55,132 bases of DNA from Treponema sp. (GCA_017470605.1 JAFUYH010000032.1:1-55132), one strand, 5' to 3'. Counted from the first letter of the stretch, positions 42,701-52,368 are shown. The notes: a model not told the origin generated them from the letters alone. Translations and numbers: made by a program.

Positions 42701-43248
42701 ATTATTTCTTTGTCTTCCAGACCATTTTGTGAAAGATAGTATTTTTCAATTGCGGGCTTAAAATTCTTTTTTATGTCAGAAATCAGCTTTTCTTTATTTT
42801 GAACTTCTAAAAAAAGTTTCTTAAATTCTTCATCATTTTTTAAATCATCCCGAATCCAGCGGTCAATAAAGCTGTCTATCTCATCTTCGCTTATAAGAGC
42901 CATAGAGGAAGGCTGCCCTGCCGTAAAAGAAAATTCTTCAAGAGTTTTCTGGCAGAATGAATGAATTGTGTAAATTGGCGCGTTATTTACGTCTGCATCG
43001 CAGCCTTCCAGTGTTGAAAGCCGCTGACGGATTCTGTCTTTTAGTTCTCCAACGGCTTTTTCTGTATAGGTAACTATAAGTATTTTTTCAATAGGAATCT
43101 TTTCCTGGCTTACAAGGTGAGCAACAATTCCTGTAATGGTATAGGTTTTTCCAGTTCCGGCAGAAGCCTCTATGAACATGGTTTTTCTTCCCTGAGATGT
43201 AATTACTTCCGGTGTATATTCTTTTGCAATTATTTTATTCTTCATCAT
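39703..43248 (-). CDS. recB: RecB, exodeoxyribonuclease V beta subunit
   Basis: A 1181-residue UvrD-family 3'-5' helicase with nuclease domain. Walker A is MFIEASAGTGKTYTITGIV. Further motifs are FAIIDEFQDTNKKQWDIF, NIIVVGDPKQSIFSFQGAD, QVMTMHSSKGLEFPVVI and FYVAYTRAS. The C-terminal RecB nuclease shows NGFIDLIFKREI and AILDWKSN, then YSIQRVLYSYSLI, the G-x-x-D-L...D-x-K...Q-x-x-x-Y metal-dependent pattern, so the nuclease looks intact. Its start overlaps the end of recC by 14 nt, giving translational coupling. Confidence 0.95.
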   Translation of the reverse strand: MMKNKIIAKEYTPEVITSQGRKTMFIEASAGTGKTYTITGIVAHLVSQEKIPIEKILIVTYTEKAVGELKDRIRQRLSTLEGCDADVNNAPIYTIHSFCQKTLEEFSFTAGQPSSMALISEDEIDSFIDRWIRDDLKNDEEFKKLFLEVQNKEKLISDIKKNFKPAIEKYYLSQNGLEDKEIISLDKNIISPEKVEDLFEYPDFQENWDKLNANRNAKKAEELIASIKENIEVNHRFSFDGSRIKANYVGPEIKESFEFFKNLKSSIGKIGTDELFYLNKLKDLYKKWQQEKVENKFQTYNDMIRNVREAVCNPSSKLTQKLKEKYTFAIIDEFQDTNKKQWDIFKKVFLYDDKGNKDSKHNIIVVGDPKQSIFSFQGADVNVYENAIAEIYEKEADSAYSLMTNWRSTDSMVNACNKLFTPKKEDEKTNSFFDDEALFSDSKVSGKKENARFMNKETPPFWIYGSEDSKDKGVSEYDFAKAAVKTIVDCCTYIEGSEQTALQVFKKGRMSNVTFSDFAVLARSGSEMEPIEAEMRKAGIPYSRYKDRGLFSSFECAHWIAMLNAIAADNFTGSHRKILSEVLFTKFFGVAFEKLNDEKYDSPLCPERQKIISWQLLAQKKQWAKLLEKILKDTRLEDRLSQLDSMASLSKFQQIGNYIVDYLYKKDCSLEEVSKKLLRLSANSEESDDEEKTIAKATDFDCVQVMTMHSSKGLEFPVVIAAGGFKGKNTSKASVYSFHLGKNAKLGFDCLAQTFSDKEEVQERQRLFYVAYTRASSLMILPFYSAWSQDKKQEMYSFLKNKLSSFMKDAENKPLWKKIDFNADTTKESDSILKLQVQNILNHNLDKTKAESQTKKEALQSVQKLADKIPSLLIRKHSYSSLSHGAELGLISEKAGRIDKEEEIENIFLASFDDSENPVICSYSPKAKTVIYSKSYPKGTRLGIAVHEVFERTDFQVTGNLATEEAAQKDQTVSKLIENCFKKQTLLIDEEDSSLWKAQTASYLWNTLNASFPEVLGNMQTGRTFALKELGLQDRLAEVEFNMNPAEKEAFRNYCNGFIDLIFKREINGNPVYAILDWKSNIFENPEDYSNHQKLKKVTDELYSIQRVLYSYSLIRWLKQFYPKKSEDEIFNSHFGGIYYVYIRGCVKDTSNGIYARTWNNWEELENQFKNIYKKLIKMEK

Positions 43249-46200
43249 TTACCTCTATGCATTTTATCAGCGATAGCTGGTGGGCTTTTGCTTCTTCAAA
43301 TTCATTCAGAAAATTGTCTTCTGTATATTTTAAATCTGAGGGCAAATCAAAATAGTCTTTTTTTGAAAAATACAGCCAGACACCACCAAAAGGACTGCTC
43401 AGCTGAGTTAAAAAATCATGGAGATTTTGAATTTTAGGATTATTTAAAAATGTGTAGGGAATACAGGTGTAATATTTTTCAACAAACATGGAATAATAAA
43501 TCTTATTTAGGATTTCCAGTGCTTCTTTTCTATTCAGGGTAAATTCTGCAGGAGGAATGGCTTTTGTACTTCCAAAGGTGTACAGAGAAATATTGTATTC
43601 GTTTTCATCGCTCTGCGGGAGTTCTGCAATCAGGGCCAGGGCAGAAATATAGCCAGCAAGGCAGTCTTCTGATTTTTTTATTTCCAATGTGAAAAGATTT
43701 CTTTTTCCCTGAGAATCTGCTTCCGTAAAGTCTGAATTATACCAGACGGCACTTCCTTTCAGCTTCCAGTTTCCTATAGTAAGGTTAATGTTTTTACTGA
43801 AATTCAGATTGTCCAGAGTCAGGTTTTGCTTTATGATTTTATTGAAAATTTCCAGGCATTCTTTTGTAATTTCATTAAATGCTTCATCTCCAAAGTAGGA
43901 ATCCGGGAGTCTGTTATTGTTTTTTTGCTCCCTTTTGATTTCTGACTTTACCTTTTTCAGACATTCAGACACTTTTTCTTCCAGAGCAGCACCTTCAAGG
44001 AATCTTAAATCATTAATGTCTGGGGAAGACAGGATTTCTTTTATAAAATTCTTTTTTATGCCTGCTTTTGTGACTTTATCAAAAGTGATTGGCTCATATT
44101 CTTCAATTTCAGCACTTTCTTCATCATCTCCGCTGGTAAAAACTATGCCTGCCATGTATTGAAATGGGTCTTTAAGGTACTTTCTAATAGAAGAAATATT
44201 TACCTGATCCGGGAGAATCTGCTTTTGGGGGACGGAGGAGTCGGGATGTTCTGTATCTGCATTTTCATCTGCTGAGTCCTCTTCTGAGTCCTCTTCTGAG
44301 TTTTTTAGTCCCTGCATTTTTATAAAGTTATTCTTATTGCGGAAGGCCCTCTGGGTGAAAAGTTCTTCCCACTTTCTGTTTTCATCTATAGAAATCCTTC
44401 TTTCATAAAGAGCCGAACCATTTTCTGTTTTTCCATAAACTGTATTAAAAAGCTGGGCAGCAAGAGAAGAAATGTAGAAATCCTCATCTTTCCGCAGATT
44501 TTTGTTTATATAACTTATAAAAAAGCCCTCCTGAGCAGCCATAAGCTGACATAAAAAGGCATTTTTATTTTTTGCAGGAACTGATTCATCGCCTTCTTCC
44601 TTATCCCGTAAATCCAGTTCATTCTGGCTGTCTTTACCAGGAAAACTTTTAGAATCAAGGCCGATGAAGAAAACATATTTTGCAGAAAGAACCCTGTTTG
44701 ATTCAAAATTTGCAAAAGTTATTCCGTTTGCAAGAATTCCAGACTGGTGAAGGGAGGTTGCGTGAGCCCTGTCCAGAAGTGCAAAAATAAAACAGTCTGT
44801 AAACACTTTTTCTTTTGCAGTCATAATCTGCCTTTCTATTTCTTCTGTTATGTTCTGATAAATAAAGGTTTCTGTAATCATGTTTGGAGGAATTGTTCCT
44901 TCCAGCAAAAGCCATCTGTCTAAAAAAGCATGAATTTTTTCGATTTCACTTATGCTGAGTTCATCTCTCTTATCTTTTTGAGAAAGAGAAATCCATTCTT
45001 CCAGTTCGTCTATGGCTTCTACAAAATGGTAGAGCTTTTCATCATCCTGAGTGTCTATGGTTTCGTATGGCTCAAAAGCCTTTTCCTGATTTTCTTCTTT
45101 TGTTATGACAAGGTCATCAGAAAGTCTTGCAAGAAGAAGCCTTGTTTTTGCTTTTTTCCAGTCTTCTATAGTCTTGCTGTCAGATTTTCGGTCGCGGTAA
45201 ATGTTCAGGCTGGAAGCCCAGTCTACCCAGGAAGAAATTTCTTCGTCATCCAGACTGCGCACCTGCTGAACAAGAGAATTCCTGAGGAGGGCAAAAAAGT
45301 CGGCGCGGGTAAAATAACCTTTTTTCAGAATGGAAAAGAGGAGCCTGACTGCTTCTGCGGTAAAGGAATTTTCGGCGGAATAGTCTGCGATAATATATGG
45401 AAGATAAGGGAATTCGCTGTCATGGCGGTCTGTCTGGTCAAAGACCTGTTCAATGGCAATCTTATAGTCCTGGATATTCTGTGAAACCACAAGGACATCG
45501 CCCACAGAGGCTTTGCCTTCTTTGAGCAGGCGGCATATCTGGGAGTGGACGTTTTCTATTTCGCGGAGGCGGGTGGGCGCGGAAGAGAGGGTCAGGCTTT
45601 CTTCCTGCTGATTAAAACTTTCCTGAACAAAGGGGCTGTCTTCCAAGATGGATTTCTGGACTCTGTGCAGCAGGCTGTCTTCACTGGTTTTTGTGCTGAT
45701 TTCAGTAATTCTGCATTCATCATTATCACCTTTTTTTTCAGTCCAAAGTTTAAGACATTCCTGCCCGAACATGGCCCATTCTTTTAGAAAGGGATTCTGG
45801 AAATTTTCAGATTTTTTCCCGGTCTGTAGAAAAACTGAAAGACTGTTTGTTTCTGCAAAGTCAGAAAGAATCTTGCGGTAAAGCTGACCTATTCCCGAAA
45901 ATCCGAATAAATATACAGGTCTTTCCTGAGGCCAGTTAAACTTTCCGCTTTTCCTGTTTTCACGGTAAATCTGAAGAAGGGTAAGATAGCGGCGGTCATT
46001 AATGCAAATATCCTGCACTTTTGAATAAAGTTCTTTCTGCCATTTGCTTTTTTCAAAAAGCTGATTAAGGGAATCTGGTCTGGTTTCTTCATAATCCATA
46101 AAAAGAGAGGCACTTTCCTGGGCAAAGTCATAGAGTTTGACTTTATTTGTGATATAGCGGTTTACATCTTCGTCTTCCAGTTTTTGTGAAGAAAGATTTG

Positions 46201-46492
46201 AAATTATTACATCGCGCAAGAGTTCAACGGAAAGTTTTTCTGCGTTGCTTACTGCAGGCGTTTCTGCAATTTCAAAAAGAAAATTCTGCAGCCGCATTGT
46301 TTTCAGGCTCATCAAAACGCACTTGTCTGAATCATTTTTTTTAAGCCAGTAGAGTTTAAACCACTGTTCAAGTTTTGCATCTGTAAAAACTACGGCAGGT
46401 GATGAAAAAGGATTTTTCCATTCCTTCTGGATTTCATTAATCATCCTGTCTGCAAGTGCTTCCAGACTCCAGGATGAATAAATATTTTTCAT
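43235..46492 (-). CDS. recC: RecC, exodeoxyribonuclease V gamma subunit
   Basis: A 1085-residue subunit that contacts and scans DNA for Chi in RecBCD. Family features include SWSLEALADRMINEIQ, PAVVFTDAKLEQWFKLYWL near the N-terminus, a degenerate helicase fold (DVLVVSQNIQDY, KYVFFIGLDSKSFPGKDSQ), and a C-terminal inactive nuclease-like domain with NLFTLEIKKSEDCLAGYI. An acidic stretch rich in Asp/Glu/Ser (about residue 735-765) appears to be an insertion. First gene of the operon; AGAGGT precedes the ATG and a TATAAT lies at 46579-46584. Confidence 0.93.
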   Translation of the reverse strand: MKNIYSSWSLEALADRMINEIQKEWKNPFSSPAVVFTDAKLEQWFKLYWLKKNDSDKCVLMSLKTMRLQNFLFEIAETPAVSNAEKLSVELLRDVIISNLSSQKLEDEDVNRYITNKVKLYDFAQESASLFMDYEETRPDSLNQLFEKSKWQKELYSKVQDICINDRRYLTLLQIYRENRKSGKFNWPQERPVYLFGFSGIGQLYRKILSDFAETNSLSVFLQTGKKSENFQNPFLKEWAMFGQECLKLWTEKKGDNDECRITEISTKTSEDSLLHRVQKSILEDSPFVQESFNQQEESLTLSSAPTRLREIENVHSQICRLLKEGKASVGDVLVVSQNIQDYKIAIEQVFDQTDRHDSEFPYLPYIIADYSAENSFTAEAVRLLFSILKKGYFTRADFFALLRNSLVQQVRSLDDEEISSWVDWASSLNIYRDRKSDSKTIEDWKKAKTRLLLARLSDDLVITKEENQEKAFEPYETIDTQDDEKLYHFVEAIDELEEWISLSQKDKRDELSISEIEKIHAFLDRWLLLEGTIPPNMITETFIYQNITEEIERQIMTAKEKVFTDCFIFALLDRAHATSLHQSGILANGITFANFESNRVLSAKYVFFIGLDSKSFPGKDSQNELDLRDKEEGDESVPAKNKNAFLCQLMAAQEGFFISYINKNLRKDEDFYISSLAAQLFNTVYGKTENGSALYERRISIDENRKWEELFTQRAFRNKNNFIKMQGLKNSEEDSEEDSADENADTEHPDSSVPQKQILPDQVNISSIRKYLKDPFQYMAGIVFTSGDDEESAEIEEYEPITFDKVTKAGIKKNFIKEILSSPDINDLRFLEGAALEEKVSECLKKVKSEIKREQKNNNRLPDSYFGDEAFNEITKECLEIFNKIIKQNLTLDNLNFSKNINLTIGNWKLKGSAVWYNSDFTEADSQGKRNLFTLEIKKSEDCLAGYISALALIAELPQSDENEYNISLYTFGSTKAIPPAEFTLNRKEALEILNKIYYSMFVEKYYTCIPYTFLNNPKIQNLHDFLTQLSSPFGGVWLYFSKKDYFDLPSDLKYTEDNFLNEFEEAKAHQLSLIKCIEVNDEE

Positions 46493-46578
46493 GTGAACCT
46501 CTTTAAAAACTTTGCCTTACCTTGCGGATAGGGTGGAAAACATGGGATTAAGACTTTTTTAAGACCTCTTTTATTTAT

Positions 46579-46629
46579 ATTATATATACGAAATTCAGAT
46601 TTGACTATAAATAGATATTTTTATATCAT
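46579..46629. promoter_or_regulatory. Divergent promoter region of recCBD and the ABC exporter
   Basis: Rightward: TTGACT (46601-46606), a 17-nt spacer and TATCAT (46624-46629) for the ABC ATPase gene. Leftward: TATAAT (46579-46584) for recC with only a weak -35 overlapping the rightward -35 box. Both leaders are long enough for their Shine-Dalgarno sequences. Confidence 0.55.
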
Positions 46630-46661
46630 CAAATTGCTGAATTTTTAAATAGGGGAGAGCA

Positions 46662-47450
46662 ATGTTTGAAATAAAAAATCTTTCTAAAGCCTACACAAAA
46701 AATGGAATAAAAGCTGTAGATTCCCTGAATCTGACTGTAAACAACGGCGAAATTTTTGGCTTTCTGGGGCCTAACGGAGCCGGCAAAACTACAACAATCA
46801 GAATGTTGACAGGCATTCTTCCTCCAGACCAGGGCGACCTTTTTCTGGATGGCATTTCCATTCTGGAACGTCCTCTTGCGGCAAAGCGTCAGTTTGCCTT
46901 TGTTCCGGACAATCCAGAAACTTTTTCCCGCCTGAAAGCAATTGAATACCTGAACTTTATCTGCGATGTGTATAAAATTCCAAAGGATTTACGCACTCAG
47001 CGAATGGAAGATTACTGTGAGCGTTTTGGCATGACTCAGGTAATCGGCAACCGCATTTCTTCTTTCAGTCATGGAATGAAGCAGAAACTTTTTCTGATTG
47101 CCAGCCTTATTACTGAACCTCAGAACTGGATTCTGGACGAGCCTATGGTTGGTCTGGATCCTGAAGCCGCTTTTAAAATTAAGGAACTGATGAGGGAGCG
47201 GGCCGCTGCAGGAAAAACCGTCTTTTTTTCTACTCATGTTATGGAAGTGGCAGAAAAACTCTGCGACCGGATTGGCATTATAAAGGGCGGGAAACTTCTT
47301 TTTTGCGGCACTCTGGAAGAATTGCGCAGCCAGCACGGTGCTGGCAGGGGCAGTCCAGAATCTCTGGAAGAAATCTTTTTGTGTCTTATAGAAGAACCGG
47401 TTGCAGAGACTGTTTCAGACTCTGTTGCAGAACTGGAAGGAGAAAAGTGA
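46662..47450 (+). CDS. ABC transporter ATP-binding protein (ABC-2 type exporter)
   Basis: 262 residues. Walker A is GFLGPNGAGKTTTIRMLTG, the Q-loop region is FAFVPDNPETFSRL, the signature is SFSHGMKQKLFLIASL (the S-x-G-M-K-Q variant usual in ABC-2 exporters), Walker B is WILDEPMVGLDPEA and the H-loop is FFSTHVMEVAEKL. It powers export by the coupled permease, whose ATG overlaps its stop (TGATG). A Shine-Dalgarno-like GGGGAGAG precedes the start. The acidic C-terminal tail (about 30 residues) is beyond the usual fold. The substrate is unknown. Confidence 0.94.
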   Translation: MFEIKNLSKAYTKNGIKAVDSLNLTVNNGEIFGFLGPNGAGKTTTIRMLTGILPPDQGDLFLDGISILERPLAAKRQFAFVPDNPETFSRLKAIEYLNFICDVYKIPKDLRTQRMEDYCERFGMTQVIGNRISSFSHGMKQKLFLIASLITEPQNWILDEPMVGLDPEAAFKIKELMRERAAAGKTVFFSTHVMEVAEKLCDRIGIIKGGKLLFCGTLEELRSQHGAGRGSPESLEEIFLCLIEEPVAETVSDSVAELEGEK

Positions 47451-49174
47451 TGTTCTTTTCTCTTCTGAAAATCTACCTTAAAAATCTTTATGCTCCCGGC
47501 ATCTTTTTTGAAGGTTTAAAAAAAGATGTAAAAACCGCCGTAAAAAATATTATTATAATTCTGATAGCCCTTTACGGAATTTTTGTTTTCCTGCAGATGC
47601 TGTTTTTTATGGCAAAGGGCTCCTACAGCACACTTGAAACAGTTGGAAAAGAAGGTTTTATGCCTGCCGTGGCCTTTATTATTTCCGCAATTTCCCTGCT
47701 TTTCTTCGGCTTTACTTCCGTTGCCTCAAATTATTACAGCGGAAGCGGAGACGAACAGTTTTTTGCCATGCCCATCAGTGGAAAGACAATCTTTAAGGCA
47801 AAGTTTGCCCTTTCTTTTATCACCGATGCAGTCTTTGGCGCTGTTATTCTTAGCCTCTTTTCTTTTGTCTATGCCTTTCATCAGGGACTTTTTGCAAATC
47901 CTCTTTTTTATCTGGGATTAATTGTTTTATTTTCCGCTTCTTCCATGATATTTCTTGCGGTAATATATGCGCTTTTAATTTCTGCCCTCCTTCTTTTTCC
48001 CGCCCTGCGAAAAAGAAGCCTTCTTACAGGATTTGCAACCGCACTTCTTATTGTTTTTATAATTATTTACAGTTTTTTTGCAGGATTTTCTGGCGGAAAT
48101 GCCATGGCTACAGCAGATTCCGGCCAGATTTTTATGCCCCTGGCCCTAAAACTTGCTTCTCTTGCAGAAAGAATACGGCCACTTTACTTTTTTTCTACCG
48201 CCATTCAAGGAAATCTTCTTCCAATCCTTATTCTTCTTTTGATTTCTGCCGCCATCATTCTGGGAATCCTTCCTTTGCTTGGCAGCCTGTATTTGAAAAC
48301 CCTTGCAGGCTTTTCTGACGTGAAATCAAAAAAACTTACAAGCGAAAAAGCCGTAAAGGTAATTCAGACTGAATCAAAAACGAATTCTGCATTTAAGGCC
48401 CTGCTTTTAAGGGATGTGCGCACCGTGCTTCGTGAACCTGTTTTTTTATCAAACGGCCCCCTGCTTGTTTTTATCTTCCCCCTTGTTTTCATTATTTCTA
48501 TTGCAATACCTCTTCTTTTTACAGATGACATTTCTTTCGGCACTATTATTGCTTTTGCACAGTCATACATTCAGACTCAGGACCTTGATTCACTTAATAA
48601 GATTTACTATTTTGCAGGTTTGGGACTTGCAGGCTTTATCATATTTACAGGTTCCAGCACCAATATTGCCGCCACCGCCTTTTCCAGAGAAGGCAAGTCA
48701 ATTACAAACTTAAAGGCTATGCCTGTTACTTTTGAAACCATTCTGAAAGTAAAGTTCTGGCATTCCCTCATTTACATTATTGCAGCTTCAGTGATTTATC
48801 TTGTAATTCTTCTGGCTTTAAATCTGATTTTTAACGGACTTGTTCCATGGGCAGATTTATTCCACTTTATAGTTTATGTTCTGATTCTTGCTGTTAGCAC
48901 TTCTATCCTGCTGATTTTTCTGGATTTAATTCTTGATGCAGCAAATCCAAAACTGAACTGGGAAAATCCTGCGGCCGCATTCAAACAGAATCTGAACAGT
49001 CTTATTGCAATGCTTTTTTCTTTTTTAATACTGGGAATTTTTGCAGGCCTTGCATTTCTTCTTCCTAAAAAAGAATTATCCATGCTTGTAATGTCACTTT
49101 TCTTTATCATTATTGCGGCCCCTCTGGGCAGTCTCTACTTCCGCTATGGAGTAAAAAGACTTCGCGTAATGTAA
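47450..49174 (+). CDS. ABC transporter permease
   Basis: 574 residues from the ATG at 47450, which overlaps the ATPase stop and has GAAGGAG upstream; the frame runs back inside the ATPase gene, but that part is a shadow. About 12 hydrophobic segments are seen, in two halves separated by a cytoplasmic stretch around residues 285-320 (KSKKLTSEKAVKVIQ). MFFSLLKIYLKNLY...FEGLKKDVK at the N-terminus and YYSGSGDEQFFAMPISGKTI resemble large ABC-2 type permeases of Firmicutes and spirochaetes with unknown cargo. With the ATPase it forms a two-gene exporter. Confidence 0.88.
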   Translation: MFFSLLKIYLKNLYAPGIFFEGLKKDVKTAVKNIIIILIALYGIFVFLQMLFFMAKGSYSTLETVGKEGFMPAVAFIISAISLLFFGFTSVASNYYSGSGDEQFFAMPISGKTIFKAKFALSFITDAVFGAVILSLFSFVYAFHQGLFANPLFYLGLIVLFSASSMIFLAVIYALLISALLLFPALRKRSLLTGFATALLIVFIIIYSFFAGFSGGNAMATADSGQIFMPLALKLASLAERIRPLYFFSTAIQGNLLPILILLLISAAIILGILPLLGSLYLKTLAGFSDVKSKKLTSEKAVKVIQTESKTNSAFKALLLRDVRTVLREPVFLSNGPLLVFIFPLVFIISIAIPLLFTDDISFGTIIAFAQSYIQTQDLDSLNKIYYFAGLGLAGFIIFTGSSTNIAATAFSREGKSITNLKAMPVTFETILKVKFWHSLIYIIAASVIYLVILLALNLIFNGLVPWADLFHFIVYVLILAVSTSILLIFLDLILDAANPKLNWENPAAAFKQNLNSLIAMLFSFLILGIFAGLAFLLPKKELSMLVMSLFFIIIAAPLGSLYFRYGVKRLRVM

Positions 49175-49208
49175 TACTGCTGAAAGTTTATTTTAATAGG
49201 AGATTTTT

Positions 49209-52200
49209 ATGATTTTAACTTTGGTGAAAAAACGTTTTACAACTTTTATGATTCTGCTTTCTCTGACTTTTCCGGCTCCTCTATTTGCGGCGGGCGGTCT
49301 TTTTTCTGGAGAAAAAGACATTAGAATTGTTCAGACCCAGTGGTTTGATATTATTTATCCTGCCCGCTGTGAAAAATCTGCGGCAATCCTTTATCAGTCT
49401 GCTGATAAAATTTTTGAAGAAGTTGCCGCCCTTTACGGCAGGGAACCTTTTATGCGTCTGCCTGTCGTAATCACTCCTGCAACAGACCAGTTAAATGCCT
49501 TTTACACTCCGGCTCCTTATAACCGGATAGTCATGTTTGATACATCAGATTCATCTTTGTCTTCCCTTTCTGAATCATTTACCCAGACTTTCCTTACAGT
49601 TTTCCGCCATGAACTTACCCATGCAACAACCTATAATCTTAAAAACGGATTCTGGGATTCCATAGGAAAAGTTTTTGGAGATATAGCTGATTTAGGATAT
49701 GTCTTTCTTTCTTCTGGAATGGCAGAAGGGGCAAGCGTGAGCAGCGAAAGTGCTTTTGGAGAAGGCCGCCTTAATAATGAATTTTCCCGCCATTCTGTAA
49801 AACAGGCAAAACTGGAAGGAAAATTTCCTTCTTATTTTGATATGCAGGGTGCTTCTGATATTTATCCTTACGGTTCTTTTTATGATTTTAATGCCGCCTT
49901 TCACCAGTGGCTTCAGGAAAAATACGGACTGGAAAAATATGCAGACTTCTGGTATACGCTCATAAATGTAAAAAGACTCGGTGTCGCTTCTTCTTTTAAA
50001 AAGGCTTACGGAATAAAATTAAAGGATGCCTGGAAGGCTTTTTATGAAGACTATCAGGTTCCAGAAATTCCTGCAGACCCGGTTGCCGGCGGAATTGTTC
50101 AGGACTTTTTTACTCCTGATTCAGATAAATATTCTGCAGACAACACTTATGGGGCAAGATATTACAGTCTTTCAGCTTCAGAAAAGGGGATGATTTGGGC
50201 AGAGGCCACCAGCGGTTCCGTTTTCTACCTTCCAAAAGAAAAATATGACACTCCTCAAAAGGCTTCAAAAATCCTGACTTTTAAGAATATGAAGTCTATT
50301 CAGACTGCAAGGCTTTCTGCGGACGGAAATTATCTTGCCATATCTTATTTGGCTTCCGGCAAACCGAATGTTTATGCCAGCGTATGCATTTATGACATGA
50401 AATCTCACCAGCTTTTTGAAACTCATATTAAGGGCTTAAAAGATGCCCTTGTTTTCTGTGACGACTCTTCGGTTTATCTTGCAGGTCAGCGTTTTGAATC
50501 TCCATATAATAATATAGAAGTTTATGAACTTCTGTTTAAGGATGACGCTGCTGCTGGGGGTGAGGGGGCTGTGGAGCCTGTAAGCAGGGGGCGCATTAAG
50601 GCTCTTGTTCAGAAGGCCTGCGTAAAAGAAGACCTGAATGTTTTTGCCGGCAGTTTTACAGACTGTACTCAGGGTCGCTTTGCCTTTATTCAGAAAAATG
50701 GTCTTGAATATTCAATCTGCATTTATTCAAAAGAGGGTAAGGAACTTGCCCGCCATGCCCTGCCTGAAGGAACTTATGTTCAGGAACTTTCTTATGCTTC
50801 TGCTGAAGGTCTGGCTCAGGGGGCAGGGGAAAGACTCTGCTTTAACTGGGCAAAAGCCGGCAGTCTTCCGCGGCTGGGAATTTTAAGGGAAGACGGCACT
50901 TTTGAATTCAGCCAGCAGGATATTTCTGGCGGTATTTTCTGCCCTTGTATAGTACAGGGAGAACTTGTTTATATAGGCGAATTTTTCCGTGAAAACCGGC
51001 TTTTTAAAATCCCGGTACAGGGAGAATCTTTTTTCACAGTCCAGAGCACTGCAGAAGTTGAAGCAGAAAACGCTTCTTTTGCAGTTGCAGAATCCTTTCT
51101 ACCTTCTCTTGAACTTGATTCAGAGATTGTTCTGGATTCAAAAAAATATAATCCTTTTAAGTCTTTTACCCGGGGAATCCTTATTCCTTTTAGTGCTTAT
51201 GAATCAGATTCCTTTGGAATTAACACAGGAAAAACCGGAACAAATTACGCTCTTCCTTTTGGCGTAACTTACACTACAGGTGCCCCATGGTCTTCTAAGG
51301 GAGACAGCATATATCAGATTTCTGCAGGCTGGGGCAGTTATACAAATTCCTTTGGATTAAGCATAACTGGAATAGAAGGCAGTGCAACAGACCTTCTCAG
51401 TGCCCAGTATTCTTTAAAAACTGAAGTTGACTTTAATGGCTGGAAGCAGAGCGGGGCAAATCTTCAGCTTAATTCATACCTCCCGGCGGGCAGGCTTTCT
51501 TATATCGGAATCGGATTTCAGACAGACAATAAGATTGGAAAACAGAATGAGGCCATGCCTTCTACAGAAGAACTTTTTGATTTAATGATGAATTCCAACA
51601 CGCCTTTTTATGCTGTCGGGCTCTGTTCACCTGCAGACAATACAATTTATTACAGATTTGCAGATTCTCTTTATGTTCTCTATTCAAATATTCATTCTGC
51701 GGGGCCTGGCCGCTTTGAAAATGCAGGCTTTTCTCTTGGAGCAGGGCTTTCTTACCTTTATGATGCTTCACTTCCATCTTCTGAAAAATCGTCAGTCATT
51801 TTCCAGAATACTCTAGCCCTTACTGCAAGTGCCACGGCCTATATTCCTCATCTGCTTCCTTTTGAGTCATTATACGGCTTTACATATAATCTGCCGCTCC
51901 GTCTTGACCTTTCTCTTTTCCCTTCATCTTCTAATTATGGCTATGCAGTTTCTTCTGATGAATCTTTTGGAATCGCAGTAGCAGATTTTAAGACGGAAAC
52001 TGTTCTCTTTGGAATGGATGTTCAAAAGGCTCTGCCTTTCTTTACACCGCTTTTTATTCATGATTTTTATATTACTGCAGGCTATTACGGAACTTTTTCT
52101 GCCTATAAGGCTTCTAAAAATGGTTTTCAGCCGGGATTTCTTGGGGAATATTTTTCTGCCCTTAAAAATGGGGCTGCCCTTTATCAGGATTCGCTTTACT

Positions 52201-52355
52201 TAAAATTTGCTCTGGAATTGAATCCTAACATTGGAATCTTTGCAAGCTCTTCAAACAAGCTCAGTATTGCGGGGGGAGCATCTTATTCCCTTCACACTCT
52301 GGAAAAAAGATTAGTTCCTGTAAACATGATTCTGGAATTGGGCGCAAGTTTCTAA
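49209..52355 (+). CDS. Surface gluzincin-type metallopeptidase with propeller-like and outer-membrane barrel-like domains
   Basis: A 1048-residue exported protein; the signal peptide (about 1-28) ends LFAAG. Residues about 40-300 form a peptidase MA-like domain with HELTH (134-138) in FRHELTHATTYN and the likely third zinc ligand Glu173 in GMAEGAS. Residues about 310-640 show repeated strand motifs like TolB/WD-type propeller blades (ARLSADGNYLAISYLASGKP). Residues about 690-1048 are beta-rich with aromatic-alternating strands and end in a terminal Phe (MILELGASF), the outer-membrane barrel signature. This suggests a protease displayed at the outer membrane. The Shine-Dalgarno TAGGAG is 7 nt upstream. 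Confidence 0.8.
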   Translation: MILTLVKKRFTTFMILLSLTFPAPLFAAGGLFSGEKDIRIVQTQWFDIIYPARCEKSAAILYQSADKIFEEVAALYGREPFMRLPVVITPATDQLNAFYTPAPYNRIVMFDTSDSSLSSLSESFTQTFLTVFRHELTHATTYNLKNGFWDSIGKVFGDIADLGYVFLSSGMAEGASVSSESAFGEGRLNNEFSRHSVKQAKLEGKFPSYFDMQGASDIYPYGSFYDFNAAFHQWLQEKYGLEKYADFWYTLINVKRLGVASSFKKAYGIKLKDAWKAFYEDYQVPEIPADPVAGGIVQDFFTPDSDKYSADNTYGARYYSLSASEKGMIWAEATSGSVFYLPKEKYDTPQKASKILTFKNMKSIQTARLSADGNYLAISYLASGKPNVYASVCIYDMKSHQLFETHIKGLKDALVFCDDSSVYLAGQRFESPYNNIEVYELLFKDDAAAGGEGAVEPVSRGRIKALVQKACVKEDLNVFAGSFTDCTQGRFAFIQKNGLEYSICIYSKEGKELARHALPEGTYVQELSYASAEGLAQGAGERLCFNWAKAGSLPRLGILREDGTFEFSQQDISGGIFCPCIVQGELVYIGEFFRENRLFKIPVQGESFFTVQSTAEVEAENASFAVAESFLPSLELDSEIVLDSKKYNPFKSFTRGILIPFSAYESDSFGINTGKTGTNYALPFGVTYTTGAPWSSKGDSIYQISAGWGSYTNSFGLSITGIEGSATDLLSAQYSLKTEVDFNGWKQSGANLQLNSYLPAGRLSYIGIGFQTDNKIGKQNEAMPSTEELFDLMMNSNTPFYAVGLCSPADNTIYYRFADSLYVLYSNIHSAGPGRFENAGFSLGAGLSYLYDASLPSSEKSSVIFQNTLALTASATAYIPHLLPFESLYGFTYNLPLRLDLSLFPSSSNYGYAVSSDESFGIAVADFKTETVLFGMDVQKALPFFTPLFIHDFYITAGYYGTFSAYKASKNGFQPGFLGEYFSALKNGAALYQDSLYLKFALELNPNIGIFASSSNKLSIAGGASYSLHTLEKRLVPVNMILELGASF

Positions 52356-52368
52356 ACCTGTGATGGGT

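Noticed and set aside
46662..47450. Degenerate ABC signature (FSHGMKQ) as a sign of inactivity
   Set aside because: This variant is usual in ABC-2 type exporters, and Walker A, Walker B and the H-loop are intact.
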